This document shows, piece by piece, positions 25,565 to 34,022 of a stretch of 64,000 nt of DNA (position 1 is the first letter of the stretch; the number at the start of each line of letters is the position of its first letter). This DNA is from Albidovulum sediminis. GTDB lineage: Bacteria > Pseudomonadota > Alphaproteobacteria > Rhodobacterales > Rhodobacteraceae. The position numbers were made by a program, and so were the translations under genes. The stretch spans positions 1,102,145-1,166,144 of the forward strand of contig NZ_JAOCQF010000001.1 of assembly GCF_025380365.1 (NCBI RefSeq), given 5' to 3'. A model generated the notes under the pieces. That model had not been told where the DNA came from, made no database searches, and was given only the letters and a program-made list of their open reading frames with translations.

Positions 25565-26437
25565 ATGCACGCGACACTCGAACAGGTGCTGAGACGGCTT
25601 TACCGCGAACGCCGAAGGCTTGCCGTGGTCTCGGTCCTCGTCTTCGTCGCGGGCTACCTGCTTTACGCCCGCTTCGGCCAAATCCAGGTCTGGGGATTGC
25701 CCGCGCCGGTTTTCGCGGCGCTTCTCTACACCGGCGTCATCGGCGTGGCGACGCTCCTGACCGCGCTCCTGCTGCCGCGCCTGCGCTTCACCATCGAGGC
25801 GATGGCGCTCGCGCGCGTCCTCTTCGCCGCGGCCTCTGCGCTGTCCGCTCCGGGCATCCTGCCCGACGCGCGCGCCCCGGCGCTTCAGGCGACCTTCGTG
25901 GTCGCGCTGGCCGTCGTGCTGATGCGGGTCTTCTTCAGCCCCTGGGCCGCGCGCCGCCTGGTGCGCCACGGCTACGTCGCCCGCGTCACACGGGTCAGCA
26001 CGCACAGCCGCGACGCGCTGCTGCGCGCGCTTGGCGCCGGCGACGCCGGCCGCGCGGGCCATGGCTGGGCCGCGGCGCTGCGCGGTCTTGCCAGCCCCGA
26101 CGCCACGCTCGACCGCCTGATCGAGGGGGCGGCCGACCCCGCCACCGTGGCCGCGGCCGAGGATCTGCCCGGCGACGCCGGGCGGCGCATCCTGCACCGC
26201 ACCGACCGCGGGCCTGCCCCGCTCTGGCGCGAGGTCGCGATCGAGGATCTGGGCAACCGGCGGCGGGTCACGCTGACGGTGGGGCATGGCGCCCTGCCCC
26301 TCTCTGCCATCGTCACCGCCTGGCTCGACGACAGCTACGGACGTCTCTGCGACCGGCTGATTGGCAGCGCCGAAGCGGTCGTGGCGATCCCTGCCGAAGC
26401 CGGGGTGCGCGTCGAGGCCGCCGCCGTCACCGCCTGA
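25565..26437 (+). CDS. Hypothetical membrane protein
   Basis: 290 residues from ATG 25565 (ATG 25541 also possible). Four hydrophobic segments in the first ~135 residues (LAVVSVLVFVAGYLLYARF, VFAALLYTGVIGVATLLTAL, ALARVLFAAASALSAPGILP, TFVVALAVVLMRVFFSPWA), then a soluble C-terminal half of ~150 residues with RVTLTVGHGALPLSAIVTAW and YGRLCDRLIGSAEAVVAIP. I do not recognise the family. Divergent from lon, with the heat-shock promoter of lon in the shared region. Confidence 0.7.
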   Translation: MHATLEQVLRRLYRERRRLAVVSVLVFVAGYLLYARFGQIQVWGLPAPVFAALLYTGVIGVATLLTALLLPRLRFTIEAMALARVLFAAASALSAPGILPDARAPALQATFVVALAVVLMRVFFSPWAARRLVRHGYVARVTRVSTHSRDALLRALGAGDAGRAGHGWAAALRGLASPDATLDRLIEGAADPATVAAAEDLPGDAGRRILHRTDRGPAPLWREVAIEDLGNRRRVTLTVGHGALPLSAIVTAWLDDSYGRLCDRLIGSAEAVVAIPAEAGVRVEAAAVTA

Positions 26438-26444
26438 CGCAAAC

Positions 26445-27125
26445 TCAGATCAGCCCTGTCGCCGCGGCGACAGAGACCGCGTGACTGCCCGTCTTGGCGC
26501 GCAGCTTCAGCCGCGCGCCCTTGAGCCGCTGCTTGATCGCCCCCTCGGTGACGCCGAGGATCACCGCGATCTCCTTGATCAGCAGGCCGTCGCGCACCAT
26601 CGACAGCGCCTCGGCCTCGGCCTGGGTCAGCGCGGCGGGCGGGCGGGCGGCGGCCGCCAGCGCGGCGAAGCGCGCGCGCACCTCGGCCAACTCCGCATCG
26701 GTGTATTCGCGATCCGCGCGGGCAAAGGTGCCAAGGCTGCGGCGCGGATCGGCGCCATCCTCGACCAGCGCCACGGCAAGGCCAAAGCGCAACCCGTGAC
26801 GCGCGGCATCGACAAGCACCCCGCGCGGATCGTCAAGCCCGGTCGCACTCCACCGCACCACGCCCTCGCCGGCGTGCAGCCAGCGGATCAGCGGATCCTG
26901 CGGCATGTAGCCCTGGCGGTTGTAGCGTTCGACCCAACTTGCCGGAAGGGCGTTGACTTCCACCTGCGGAAACAGGAAGCCGATGCGCAAGGCGACGAAA
27001 TACCCGGCCGGGGCCAGATCGGCGAAGGCGCGGCGGATGTCGGCTGCAAAGGGAGGTCGGGCGCTCACATAGTCGTGAACGGGCGTTAATGCGAGTTTCT
27101 GCAAATCCGGCCGAAAATGTGCCAT
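26445..27125 (-). CDS. LuxR-type quorum-sensing regulator (solo)
   Basis: 226 residues from ATG 27125. Residues ~20-150 are an autoinducer-binding domain with the acyl-homoserine-lactone pocket set at TraR-like spacing: W64, Y68, D77-P78, W92 (WVERYNRQGYMPQDPLIRW, VVRWS), then HGLRFGLAVAL. Residues ~160-215 are a LuxR helix-turn-helix: LTQAEAEALSMVRDGLLIKE, IAVILGVTEGAIKQRLKGA. No luxI synthase is in the window. It starts 9 nt from the divergent partner protein. Confidence 0.88.
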   Translation of the reverse strand: MAHFRPDLQKLALTPVHDYVSARPPFAADIRRAFADLAPAGYFVALRIGFLFPQVEVNALPASWVERYNRQGYMPQDPLIRWLHAGEGVVRWSATGLDDPRGVLVDAARHGLRFGLAVALVEDGADPRRSLGTFARADREYTDAELAEVRARFAALAAAARPPAALTQAEAEALSMVRDGLLIKEIAVILGVTEGAIKQRLKGARLKLRAKTGSHAVSVAAATGLI

Positions 27126-27134
27126 GCGAGTCCT

Positions 27135-27668
27135 ATGCCACGGTTGTCGACACAAATAAAGCTGCATTCACCGGGGACGGACGCCACGTCAGAGGCGCGA
27201 ATCCTGCGTGTGCTGGGCGCCATCGCCGCCGCGGGTCCGGCCGGACATGCTGTCGGGCTTCACGTCGGCTTCAACTGGCCGCGCTACATGCTGCAAGGCT
27301 ATTCCCGCGCCTGGCAGGACATCTATGCGCGCGAGGCGCTGGTCGCGCGGGATCCGACGGTGGTCTGGGGTTTTGCCAACACCGGCTGGACGCGCTGGAG
27401 CGACATCGCGGACTTGGACACCTCGGGCATGTTCGCGCGGGCGGCGGAACACGGGCTTCGCCATGGCTGCACCGTCGCCATCGCGGGGCACTCGACCCGC
27501 ACCATCGCCAGCTTTGCCCACGACCGGCGGGAATTCACCGATGGCGAGATCATCGAGGTCGCGGCGGTGGTCGCCGAACTGCACGCCCTGACCGAGGATG
27601 ACGCGGCACTTCCGCCCGCGATCCGGTCGCGGCTGGCGCAGATGTCGGTCCGGCGCGCGCCGGGCTGA
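27135..27668 (+). CDS. LuxR-like autoinducer-binding protein without DNA-binding domain
   Basis: 177 residues from ATG 27135 (ATG 27117 adds six residues and would overlap the divergent start). The ligand-domain signature is complete and spaced exactly as in TraR: W60, Y64, D73-P74, W88, followed by EHGLRHGCTVAI. After GEIIEVAAVVAELHAL the chain ends within ~25 residues; there is no helix-turn-helix, and no such sequence is found in other frames before the tgt stop 3 nt downstream. It could sequester the signal or form inactive heterodimers with the divergent regulator (inference). Confidence 0.82.
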   Translation: MPRLSTQIKLHSPGTDATSEARILRVLGAIAAAGPAGHAVGLHVGFNWPRYMLQGYSRAWQDIYAREALVARDPTVVWGFANTGWTRWSDIADLDTSGMFARAAEHGLRHGCTVAIAGHSTRTIASFAHDRREFTDGEIIEVAAVVAELHALTEDDAALPPAIRSRLAQMSVRRAPG

Positions 27669-27671
27669 GGG

Positions 27672-28802
27672 TCAGATCGGCTCGATATCGCCCGCGGCGC
27701 GCTGCGCATCGAAGGCGCGCGCGAAGGCGTCGAGGCGCCCGGCCGCGATCGCCTCCCTGAGGCCCTGCATCAACTCCTGGTAGTAATGCAGGTTGTGCCA
27801 GGTCAGCAGCATCGAGGCGATGATCTCGCCCGCGCGGAAGACGTGGTGCAGGTAGGCGCGGCTGTAGCTGCGGCAGGCCGGGCAGGTACAATCCTCGTCC
27901 AGCGGGCGGGGGTCGTCCATGTGGCGCGCGTTCTTGATGTTGACCTGCCCCCGCCGCGTCCAGGCCTGCCCGGTGCGCCCCGACCGCGAGGGGAGCACGC
28001 AGTCCATCATGTCGATGCCGCGCATGACCGCGCCGACGATGTCGTCGGGCTTGCCCACCCCCATCAGGTAGCGCGGCCTGTCCGCCGGCAGCAGGCCCGG
28101 CGCATAATCGAGGACGGAGAACATCGCCGCCTGCCCCTCGCCCACCGCCAGGCCGCCGACGGCATAGCCGTCAAAGCCGATTTCCTTGAGTTTCTGTGCA
28201 CTTTCGGCGCGAAGTTCGGGTGTCACCCCGCCCTGCATGATGCCGAAAAGCGCGTGCCCCGGCCTGTCGCCGAACGCGGCCTTCGACCGCTCGGCCCAGC
28301 GCATCGACAGCCGCATGCTCTCGGCCACACGCTTCTCGTCGGCCGGCAGCGCCGGGCATTCGTCGAAGCACATGACGATGTCGGAGCCGAGCAGGCGCTG
28401 GATTTCCATGCTTCGCTCGGGCGAGAGGTGGTGGCGCGACCCGTCGACATGGCTGCGGAAGGTCACGCCCTCCTCGGTCAGCTTCCTGAGGTCGGCCAGG
28501 CTCATCACCTGGAAGCCGCCCGAGTCGGTCAGGATCGGCCGGTCCCAGTTCATGAAGCGGTGCAGGCCCCCCAGACGCGCGATGCGCTCGGCGCTCGGGC
28601 GCAGCATCAGGTGGTAGGTGTTGCCCAGGAGGATGTCCGCCCCGGTCGCGCGAACGCTTTCGGGCAGCATCGCCTTGACCGTGCCGGCGGTGCCGACGGG
28701 CATGAAGGCGGGCGTGCGGATATCCCCGCGCGGGGTCGAGATGAGGCCCGTGCGGGCCTTGCCGTCGGTGGCGTCGACGCGGAAGGAGAAGGCTGCGGTC
28801 AT
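27672..28802 (-). CDS. tgt: Queuine tRNA-ribosyltransferase
   Basis: 376 residues. Family landmarks: [27 protein letters not shown], the catalytic Asp in [12 protein letters not shown], second Asp in [17 protein letters not shown] region ([10 protein letters not shown]), and the zinc site [16 protein letters not shown]. The enzyme swaps guanine-34 for the queuine precursor preQ1 in GUN-anticodon tRNAs. Full length. Its stop is 3 nt from the stop of the convergent LuxR-like gene. Confidence 0.96.
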   Translation of the reverse strand: MTAAFSFRVDATDGKARTGLISTPRGDIRTPAFMPVGTAGTVKAMLPESVRATGADILLGNTYHLMLRPSAERIARLGGLHRFMNWDRPILTDSGGFQVMSLADLRKLTEEGVTFRSHVDGSRHHLSPERSMEIQRLLGSDIVMCFDECPALPADEKRVAESMRLSMRWAERSKAAFGDRPGHALFGIMQGGVTPELRAESAQKLKEIGFDGYAVGGLAVGEGQAAMFSVLDYAPGLLPADRPRYLMGVGKPDDIVGAVMRGIDMMDCVLPSRSGRTGQAWTRRGQVNIKNARHMDDPRPLDEDCTCPACRSYSRAYLHHVFRAGEIIASMLLTWHNLHYYQELMQGLREAIAAGRLDAFARAFDAQRAAGDIEPI

Positions 28803-28896
28803 GGCACCGGGCGATATACCAGTTGCGGGCCCGCTGCCAAGGGCCGACCCGGCCCGAAAGCGGAACGGGCGGGAAGACCCCGCCCGCCCGGTTGCG

Positions 28897-29376
28897 TCAC
28901 TGCATCAGTTCGGCAGGCGACTTGTCCTTGATCTCGGCCCATTTCGCATCGGCCTGAACGATCATGTTCGGCGCGTCGGCCTGCCACTTCTCGGCGATCG
29001 CCGGGGCGACGTTGAGATAGAGCTTGCCGTCGACGATCTTCCAGAGCTCCGGGTCGCCGTCGAGCTTCATGCCCATGGCCGCGCCCATCGCGCAGTAGCC
29101 GCCGTATTGCGGCAGGTACTTCGCCGGCTCGGCCTCGAACTTCGCCTTGTTCTCTTCCGAGACGAAGCGATAGACCGCGCCATCGTGAACCGAGGTGATC
29201 TGGAAGTCGCCGTCCTTCGGCGTGCCGTCGACAAAGTAGCTGACCGGGTCGACGCCTTCGAGGGCGAGGCCGGTGGAGGACATGTTGGTATCGAAGCCCC
29301 CGGCCAGCGCCGAGGTCGCGAGGGTGAGGGCCAGGGCGGTGCCGATGGCCAGTTTGCGAATGAGTGTGGTGGTCAT
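28897..29376 (-). CDS. Periplasmic YHS-domain protein
   Basis: 159 residues from ATG 29376. A Sec signal ([20 protein letters not shown]) is followed by a YHS-type domain: [77 protein letters not shown] domains carry Cys/His and are linked to metal handling; GGYCA retains the Cys. Relatives are common in Rhodobacteraceae as exported proteins of unknown role. Confidence 0.82.
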   Translation of the reverse strand: MTTTLIRKLAIGTALALTLATSALAGGFDTNMSSTGLALEGVDPVSYFVDGTPKDGDFQITSVHDGAVYRFVSEENKAKFEAEPAKYLPQYGGYCAMGAAMGMKLDGDPELWKIVDGKLYLNVAPAIAEKWQADAPNMIVQADAKWAEIKDKSPAELMQ

Positions 29377-29611
29377 GTGTATATCCTTGGCTGGACCCGG
29401 TGATCGGGATAGCCGAGGTAGTGTCTCACCGGCGGCAGAGGCAAAGCACGACTGCGAGAGACCAGCGTGAGGCGCGCGTGATGTTTCAGCCGGACTGGGC
29501 GGCCCGCCCGCCGCCATCCCCTTGCACGGACGCGAAAACGCCAGCCGGGCTGCCGGTCACGCAGGCGCCTGCCCCTCACGCCGGTTTGACCGGGCGCGCG
29601 CGCCCGGCCGG

Positions 29612-30397
29612 TCAGGCGACGCGGCCGTAGAAGCCCATCTGCTCCTCGCTGGTGAATCGCGCACCGGGGCGTTCGTAATAGGTCAGCACCGCGACGATGC
29701 GGTTCCGCCCGCCCTCGACCGGCGTCACCCGGTGCGCGGTGTTCTTGCCGCGGAACACGTTCAGCGTTCCCGCCTCGAGGTCGAGCCGGCGCAGTTCCGG
29801 GTCCGCCCCGTTCAGCAGCCGCGCGACGCCGTCGTAGTTCGGGTCGTCCTCGCTGCGCAGGTCGCTGCGATACTCGAACGATCCGCCCGCATCGGGCGCC
29901 TGCAGGAGAAGCGTGACGGTGAATTCGGAGCGGTCGAAATGCCAGTTCAGCCCCTCGCCCGCGCCGTAGCTCATGACGTTGTGGGAGGCGAGAGGATCGG
30001 CCATCGGGTAAAGCGCGGGCTTGTCCATCGTGGCGGCGAGGAAGGCCGCGAAGGCCGGCCACTGGTAAAGCTCGGCAAGCGCACCGCCCACCTGATCGGC
30101 GCAAAGCGTGTGGTTGACCGTCTCGACCTCGCGCAGCGCCGGGTGATCGGCCGGCAACCCCTCCACGGTCTTGCGGAAATAGATGTTGTGGCGGCGCTTG
30201 TGGGTGAAGGCCTCGGTCGCGAACTTCGGCGCAAGCTCCGCCACCGTCGCGGCCCGCGCCACCTCGGCAAGGAAGCCGGGCAGGTTGAACATGCCGTCCC
30301 GCGCAAGGTCGGCCTTCGCCCGGTCGACGAGGGCCTGCCACTCCGGCGTTCCGGGCCGGTCGAGCGGATAGCGGTCGAGATCGATGATGGATTGCAT
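29612..30397 (-). CDS. HalD/BesD-like Fe(II)/2-oxoglutarate oxygenase
   Basis: 261 residues. The double-stranded beta-helix carries the metal triad H153-x-D155 (NWHFDRSEF) and H222 (NTAHRVTP), with R231/R233 to hold 2-oxoglutarate. Overall sequence (KRRHNIYF, HNVMSYGAGEGLNWHFD, NVFRGKNTAHRVTPVEGG) resembles the HalD/BesD amino-acid halogenases. True halogenases have Gly in place of the triad Asp to make room for chloride; here the Asp is present, so hydroxylation or desaturation of a free amino acid is more likely. Divergent from a LysR regulator that probably controls it. Confidence 0.82.
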   Translation of the reverse strand: MQSIIDLDRYPLDRPGTPEWQALVDRAKADLARDGMFNLPGFLAEVARAATVAELAPKFATEAFTHKRRHNIYFRKTVEGLPADHPALREVETVNHTLCADQVGGALAELYQWPAFAAFLAATMDKPALYPMADPLASHNVMSYGAGEGLNWHFDRSEFTVTLLLQAPDAGGSFEYRSDLRSEDDPNYDGVARLLNGADPELRRLDLEAGTLNVFRGKNTAHRVTPVEGGRNRIVAVLTYYERPGARFTSEEQMGFYGRVA

Positions 30398-30494
30398 GGC
30401 GTCCTCCCTTTGGGCGCAGGTTTCCCCGGGCGGCGGCCCGCTTGCAACCAACTTCGTTTTCGATATCCATAAGAAAACCTTTCGGAGAGGACCC

Positions 30495-31382
30495 TTGACC
30501 GCCCTTCCCCCGCTGAACGCCCTGCGCGCCTTCGAGGTCGCCGCTCGCCACCTCAGCTTCGTCGAGGCCGGGCGGGAGCTGGGCGTGACCTCGGCCGCCG
30601 TCAGCCAGCAGGTGCGCAACCTTGAGGATCATGTCGACAAGCGGCTGTTCCTCAGGCAGGGCAACCAGTTGCTCCTCACTGACGCGGGCCGCGAAATCCA
30701 GCCGCGGCTGGAGCAGGCGCTGACCGAGATCGCGGCCCTGGCACGGCAACTGCGGGAAGGGACTGCGCGGCCGCGCCTTGTCCTCTCCGTCCTGCCCTCG
30801 GTGGCCGAGCACTGGCTTGCCCCTGCGCTCGAAGGTTTCGTGCACCGCGCCGGCCTCGACATCCGGGTGGAGGACGACCCGGTGACCTTCGCGCGCGACG
30901 GCGCGGACATCCGCATCACCTACGGCGCCACCTACTACGGCGGCCTGCAGATCGAGGAACTGTTCACCGACGTGATCGTGGCGGTAGCTGCGCCGCAGGT
31001 CACTGCGGGCCGCACGCTCGGCGATCTCGACGCGGCGGAGTTCATCCACACCCACTGGGGCCCGACCTACCTGACGCAGCCCACCTGGGCGAACTTCTGC
31101 GCCCATGCGGAGATCGCCCGGACGCTCGACCCCGCCCGCGGCACCCGCGTCGGGCAGTCGGGCCTGGCGCTTGCGGTGGCGCGCGCGGGCCTGGGCGTCG
31201 CGCTGGTGCAGCGCCGGATGGCCGCGCCCTTCCTCGCCTCGGGCGCGCTCGCCCTTCTGCATCCGGCCGAGATGCCGATGCCCGTGCCCTATGTCGCCGT
31301 CACCCCCGCCGCGCGGGGTCGGCGGCCCGACGTGCAGGCCCTTGTCGCGCACCTGATGGCAAAGGCGGCGCAGGCGGGCTAG
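30495..31382 (+). CDS. LysR-family regulator, GcvA type
   Basis: 295 residues from a TTG start at 30495, picked because GGAGAGGA lies 4 nt upstream; an ATG at 30384 in frame would overlap the divergent oxygenase start. Winged helix: LNALRAFEVAARHLSFVEAG and RELGVTSAAVSQQVRNLED; the effector domain follows (RPRLVLSVLPSVAEHWLAP, DIRITYGATYYGGLQIEELF). The LP.L.ALRAFE..AR..S start is typical of GcvA-like regulators. Divergent placement suggests it controls the HalD/BesD-like gene. Confidence 0.88.
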   Translation: MTALPPLNALRAFEVAARHLSFVEAGRELGVTSAAVSQQVRNLEDHVDKRLFLRQGNQLLLTDAGREIQPRLEQALTEIAALARQLREGTARPRLVLSVLPSVAEHWLAPALEGFVHRAGLDIRVEDDPVTFARDGADIRITYGATYYGGLQIEELFTDVIVAVAAPQVTAGRTLGDLDAAEFIHTHWGPTYLTQPTWANFCAHAEIARTLDPARGTRVGQSGLALAVARAGLGVALVQRRMAAPFLASGALALLHPAEMPMPVPYVAVTPAARGRRPDVQALVAHLMAKAAQAG

Positions 31383-31448
31383 GCTTTCGCCTCTGGACCT
31401 CGCCCGCGCCATTCCTTATATATTCTCTCAGGAACCGAACGAGGCGCC

Positions 31449-31814
31449 ATGACAGCCGAACCGAAAGAGCCGATCGAAGGCACCCCGCTGATCCGGCCGT
31501 CGACCACGGACCACCCGCTCTACGACAGCGTGGTGGAGGCGTGCCGCACGGTCTACGACCCCGAGATTCCGGTCAACATCTTCGACCTGGGGCTGATCTA
31601 CACGATTGAAATCTCGCCCGAAAACGAAGTCAGGATCGTCATGACCCTGACCGCGCCGGGCTGCCCCGTGGCGGGCGAGATGCCCGGCTGGGTCGCCGAC
31701 GCGGTCGAGCCCATCGACGGGGTCAAGCAGGTCGACGTCGAGATGACCTTCGAGCCGCAGTGGGGGATGGACATGATGTCCGACGAGGCGCGGCTGGAAC
31801 TCGGGTTCATGTAG
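31449..31814 (+). CDS. sufT: SUF-associated iron-sulfur assembly protein (DUF59/MIP18)
   Basis: 121 residues. DUF59 signature: VYDPEIPVNIFDLGLIYTIE, MTLTAPGCPVAGEMPGWV with the conserved Cys, and a C-terminal W-G-x-D-M-M-S-(D/E)-x-A. This matches SufT, a helper in maturation of Fe-S proteins. Stands alone here, 4 genes from an IscA-type carrier. Confidence 0.9.
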   Translation: MTAEPKEPIEGTPLIRPSTTDHPLYDSVVEACRTVYDPEIPVNIFDLGLIYTIEISPENEVRIVMTLTAPGCPVAGEMPGWVADAVEPIDGVKQVDVEMTFEPQWGMDMMSDEARLELGFM

Positions 31815-31888
31815 GGCGGGTCCGGGTCGCGTCCTGGGGTGCCGAAACCGCAAGTAGCGCAGTCATTTCGGGGTGCACTCCGCAAATA

Positions 31889-31935
31889 GCAACACAAACG
31901 GGTTGCATTTATAATTCGCAACCTATATTGGTTGC
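31889..31935 (+). promoter_or_regulatory. Tandem palindromic operators and promoter of the satD-like gene
   Basis: Two inverted repeats with the same half-site: GCAACA-CAAACG-GGTTGC (31889-31906) and GCAACC-TATATT-GGTTGC (31918-31935), start-to-start 29 bp. The spacer of the second, TATATT, has the position of a -10 box; TTGCAT at 31903-31908 could serve as -35 (15-bp spacing). The gene's ATG is at 31938, so the transcript would be leaderless or nearly so, consistent with no Shine-Dalgarno. A bound repressor would cover the promoter. Confidence 0.65.
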
Positions 31936-31937
31936 GC

Positions 31938-32576
31938 ATGAACGCGTTACGCAAAATTGCCGTCCTGACCGGCGACCTTGTAGGATCGGGCCAGATCGGA
32001 CCCGACAGGGTTGACCGGGCCTTTCGCGCGCTCGAAGCCTGCGCGGCGGCGCAGGAACGCTGGATGCGGGCGCCGCTCAGTTTCACCCGGCATCGGGGCG
32101 ACGGATGGCAGGTGGTTCTGGCCCGACCAGAGTTGGCGCTGCGTTCGGCACTGGCATTCCGCGCGGCCCTGCGCGCCGAAGGAGATGAGTTCGACAGCTA
32201 CATGTCGATTGCCGAAGGACCTGCGCCCGACACGATCAACCCGGATCTGAACCGCCACACCGAAGAGGTCTTCGTCAGGTCGGGACAGGGGCTCGATGAC
32301 CTGAAGGCGTTCAGACTCCCAGGCCGGATTCGGCACGACAGCCTCGGAGCCATCGGCGCGGCCACCATTCTCGCCGATCGCCTGTCGCAGGGCTGGACGC
32401 AGACGCAGGCCGTCGCGATCCTGCCCACGCTCGCTCCCGATCATGATGGGACCTATACCGACATTGCGAAACGGCTGGGCAAATCGCGGCAGGCGGTGAC
32501 AAAATCACTTGCCGCTGCGGCGCACGAAACGCTGGACGCCGCTCTGGCAACGCTTGAAGGAAATGCGCGCACATGA
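31938..32576 (+). CDS. SatD-type regulator: cyclase-like domain plus helix-turn-helix
   Basis: 212 residues from ATG 31938. Residues ~6-60 contain VLTGDLVGSGQI and FTRHRGDGWQVVLARPELAL, which resemble the metal-Asp strand (..D.VGS..) and GDG hairpin of class III nucleotidyl cyclases; the SatD family shows the same. Residues ~172-195 (TYTDIAKRLGKSRQAVTKSL) read as a helix-turn-helix. It overlaps the DUF3307 gene by ATGA; SatD/DUF3307 pairs recur in many bacteria. Probably a small-molecule-responsive repressor of its own operon; cyclase activity is doubtful because substrate-specifying residues cannot be identified. Confidence 0.75.
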   Translation: MNALRKIAVLTGDLVGSGQIGPDRVDRAFRALEACAAAQERWMRAPLSFTRHRGDGWQVVLARPELALRSALAFRAALRAEGDEFDSYMSIAEGPAPDTINPDLNRHTEEVFVRSGQGLDDLKAFRLPGRIRHDSLGAIGAATILADRLSQGWTQTQAVAILPTLAPDHDGTYTDIAKRLGKSRQAVTKSLAAAAHETLDAALATLEGNART

Positions 32577-33292
32577 CCGAAACCTTCGCCGCACTCCTCT
32601 GCGCGCATGTGCTTGCCGATTTCGTCTTCCAGACCCGCTGGATCGCCGGCAACAAGCGCCGTGCCCCCGTCCTTCTCCTGCATGGCGCGGTGGTGCTGGC
32701 GACGGCGCAGGCGGCCCTGGGGCGGGTCGATGCGTGGGAACTCCTCGCGCTGGCCGCCCTTCACATCGCCATCGACGGGATGAAGGCGCGGTTCGGGGGC
32801 GACAGGCTTGCGGCCTTCCTTGCCGATCAGGGGGCGCATCTGGCGGCGATCGCGGGGCTGGCGGCGCTGCGCCCCGACCTCTGGGCGGGCGGGGGCTGGG
32901 CGGCGACGCCCGCGCTTTCCGGCCTCATGGCGCTACTCGCCGGGGCGATCCTGGCCACCCGCGCGGGCGGCTTCGCGGTCGGCCTCCTGATGCGGCCTTG
33001 GGCGGATGACGACCTGCCCAAGGGCCTGACGAACGGCGGCGCGCTGATCGGGCTTCTGGAACGCGGGCTCATCTTCCTGCTGGTCATGGTGGGCCAGCCC
33101 GCCGGCGTCGGTTTCCTCGTCGCCGCGAAATCGGTCCTCAGGTTCGAGACGACCTCGCAGGACCAGCGCGCCGGCGAATACGTCATCATCGGCACGCTCG
33201 CCTCCTTCGGCTGGGCGCTTGTCGTCGCCTATGCCACGCTCGGGCTGATGGCAGCACTTCCCCCGCTTGTGATCGCGCCGCCCGCGCCCTAG
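32573..33292 (+). CDS. DUF3307 membrane protein
   Basis: 239 residues, start inside the satD-like stop codon. Begins LLCAHVLADFVFQTRWIAGN KR, the DUF3307 opening (cAH.laDF.lQ...ia..K), with about 6 hydrophobic segments; the C-terminal half adds ALIGLLERGLIFLLVMVGQP and FLVAAKSVLRFETTSQDQRA-GEY, the K.I.RF......R..AEY motif of the family's extended form. Function unknown. It is the only obvious target of the regulator upstream. Confidence 0.85.
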   Translation: MTETFAALLCAHVLADFVFQTRWIAGNKRRAPVLLLHGAVVLATAQAALGRVDAWELLALAALHIAIDGMKARFGGDRLAAFLADQGAHLAAIAGLAALRPDLWAGGGWAATPALSGLMALLAGAILATRAGGFAVGLLMRPWADDDLPKGLTNGGALIGLLERGLIFLLVMVGQPAGVGFLVAAKSVLRFETTSQDQRAGEYVIIGTLASFGWALVVAYATLGLMAALPPLVIAPPAP

Positions 33293-33322
33293 ATTACATG
33301 CACAGGACAAGGAAGACGCGAC

Positions 33323-33688
33323 ATGTTCGGCATTCCCGGCAAGGCCCCGGTGACGCTTACCCCGCGCGCGGTCACGCAGATCGCGCGGCTGATGGCGCGC
33401 GACGGCGCCCATGGTCTGAAGATCGGCGTCAAGAAGGGCGGCTGTGCGGGCATGGAATACACCATGGAATTCGCCGCCGAGCCCGGCCCGATGGACGAGG
33501 TTGTGGAACAGGACGGCGCCCGCGTGATGATCGCGCCGATGGCGCAGATGTTCCTGTTCGGAACCGAGATCGACTACGAGACCTCGCTGCTCGAAAGCGG
33601 GTTCCGCTTCAACAACCCCAATGTCGCAGAGGCCTGTGGCTGCGGCGAATCGATCAAGTTCAAGGACCTGCCCGCGGGCGGGGCATGA
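33323..33688 (+). CDS. HesB/IscA/SufA-type Fe-S carrier
   Basis: 121 residues. A-type carrier pattern with three cysteines: GVKKGGCAGMEYTMEF, then EACGCGESIKF near the C-terminus, as in Cys-x(n)-CGCG. Delivers Fe-S clusters to apoproteins. Overlaps the TfoX-N gene by ATGA. Confidence 0.92.
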   Translation: MFGIPGKAPVTLTPRAVTQIARLMARDGAHGLKIGVKKGGCAGMEYTMEFAAEPGPMDEVVEQDGARVMIAPMAQMFLFGTEIDYETSLLESGFRFNNPNVAEACGCGESIKFKDLPAGGA

Positions 33689-34011
33689 GCGTCTCGGCCG
33701 CGAACATCGCCTTCGCGCTTGAACTGTTCGAGGGGCTGGGTGCCCTGACGCACCGCCGGATGATGGGCGGGCTCTGCCTTTACCGCGACGGCGTGATCTT
33801 TGCCCTTCTCCATTCCGACGGCTCGCTCTGGCTCAAGGGCGCGGGCGCCTTCGCCGGGCGCATCACCGCGGAAGGCTGGGATCGCTGGACCTATGCCCGC
33901 CCCGGCGGGAAGCCGGTCGCGATGCCCTACTGGCGGCTGCCCCACGCCGCCCTTGACGATCCCGCGCTGGCCTGCGATCTGGCCCGGGAGGCCTTGCGCG
34001 AACTCGGCTGA
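33685..34011 (+). CDS. TfoX N-terminal-domain protein
   Basis: 108 residues. [20 protein letters not shown] and a later [16 protein letters not shown] match the TfoX/Sxy N-terminal domain (R.MFGG.G.y..g..fali..). In gammaproteobacteria the two-domain protein activates competence genes; the single N-domain form in alphaproteobacteria has no known role. Coupled to the IscA-like gene and 11 nt from tpiA. Confidence 0.82.
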   Translation: MSVSAANIAFALELFEGLGALTHRRMMGGLCLYRDGVIFALLHSDGSLWLKGAGAFAGRITAEGWDRWTYARPGGKPVAMPYWRLPHAALDDPALACDLAREALRELG

Positions 34012-34022
34012 GGGAGGATCGG

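Noticed and set aside
29374..29611. Possible small gene between the YHS protein and the oxygenase.
   Set aside because: Short frames only, without ribosome sites; most likely the YHS promoter region.
29612..30397. Radical halogenase.
   Set aside because: Asp155 occupies the position that must be Gly/Ala for halide binding.
31938..32576. Active adenylyl cyclase.
   Set aside because: Only the metal-Asp and GDG-like segments resemble cyclases; adenine-specifying and transition-state residues could not be placed.
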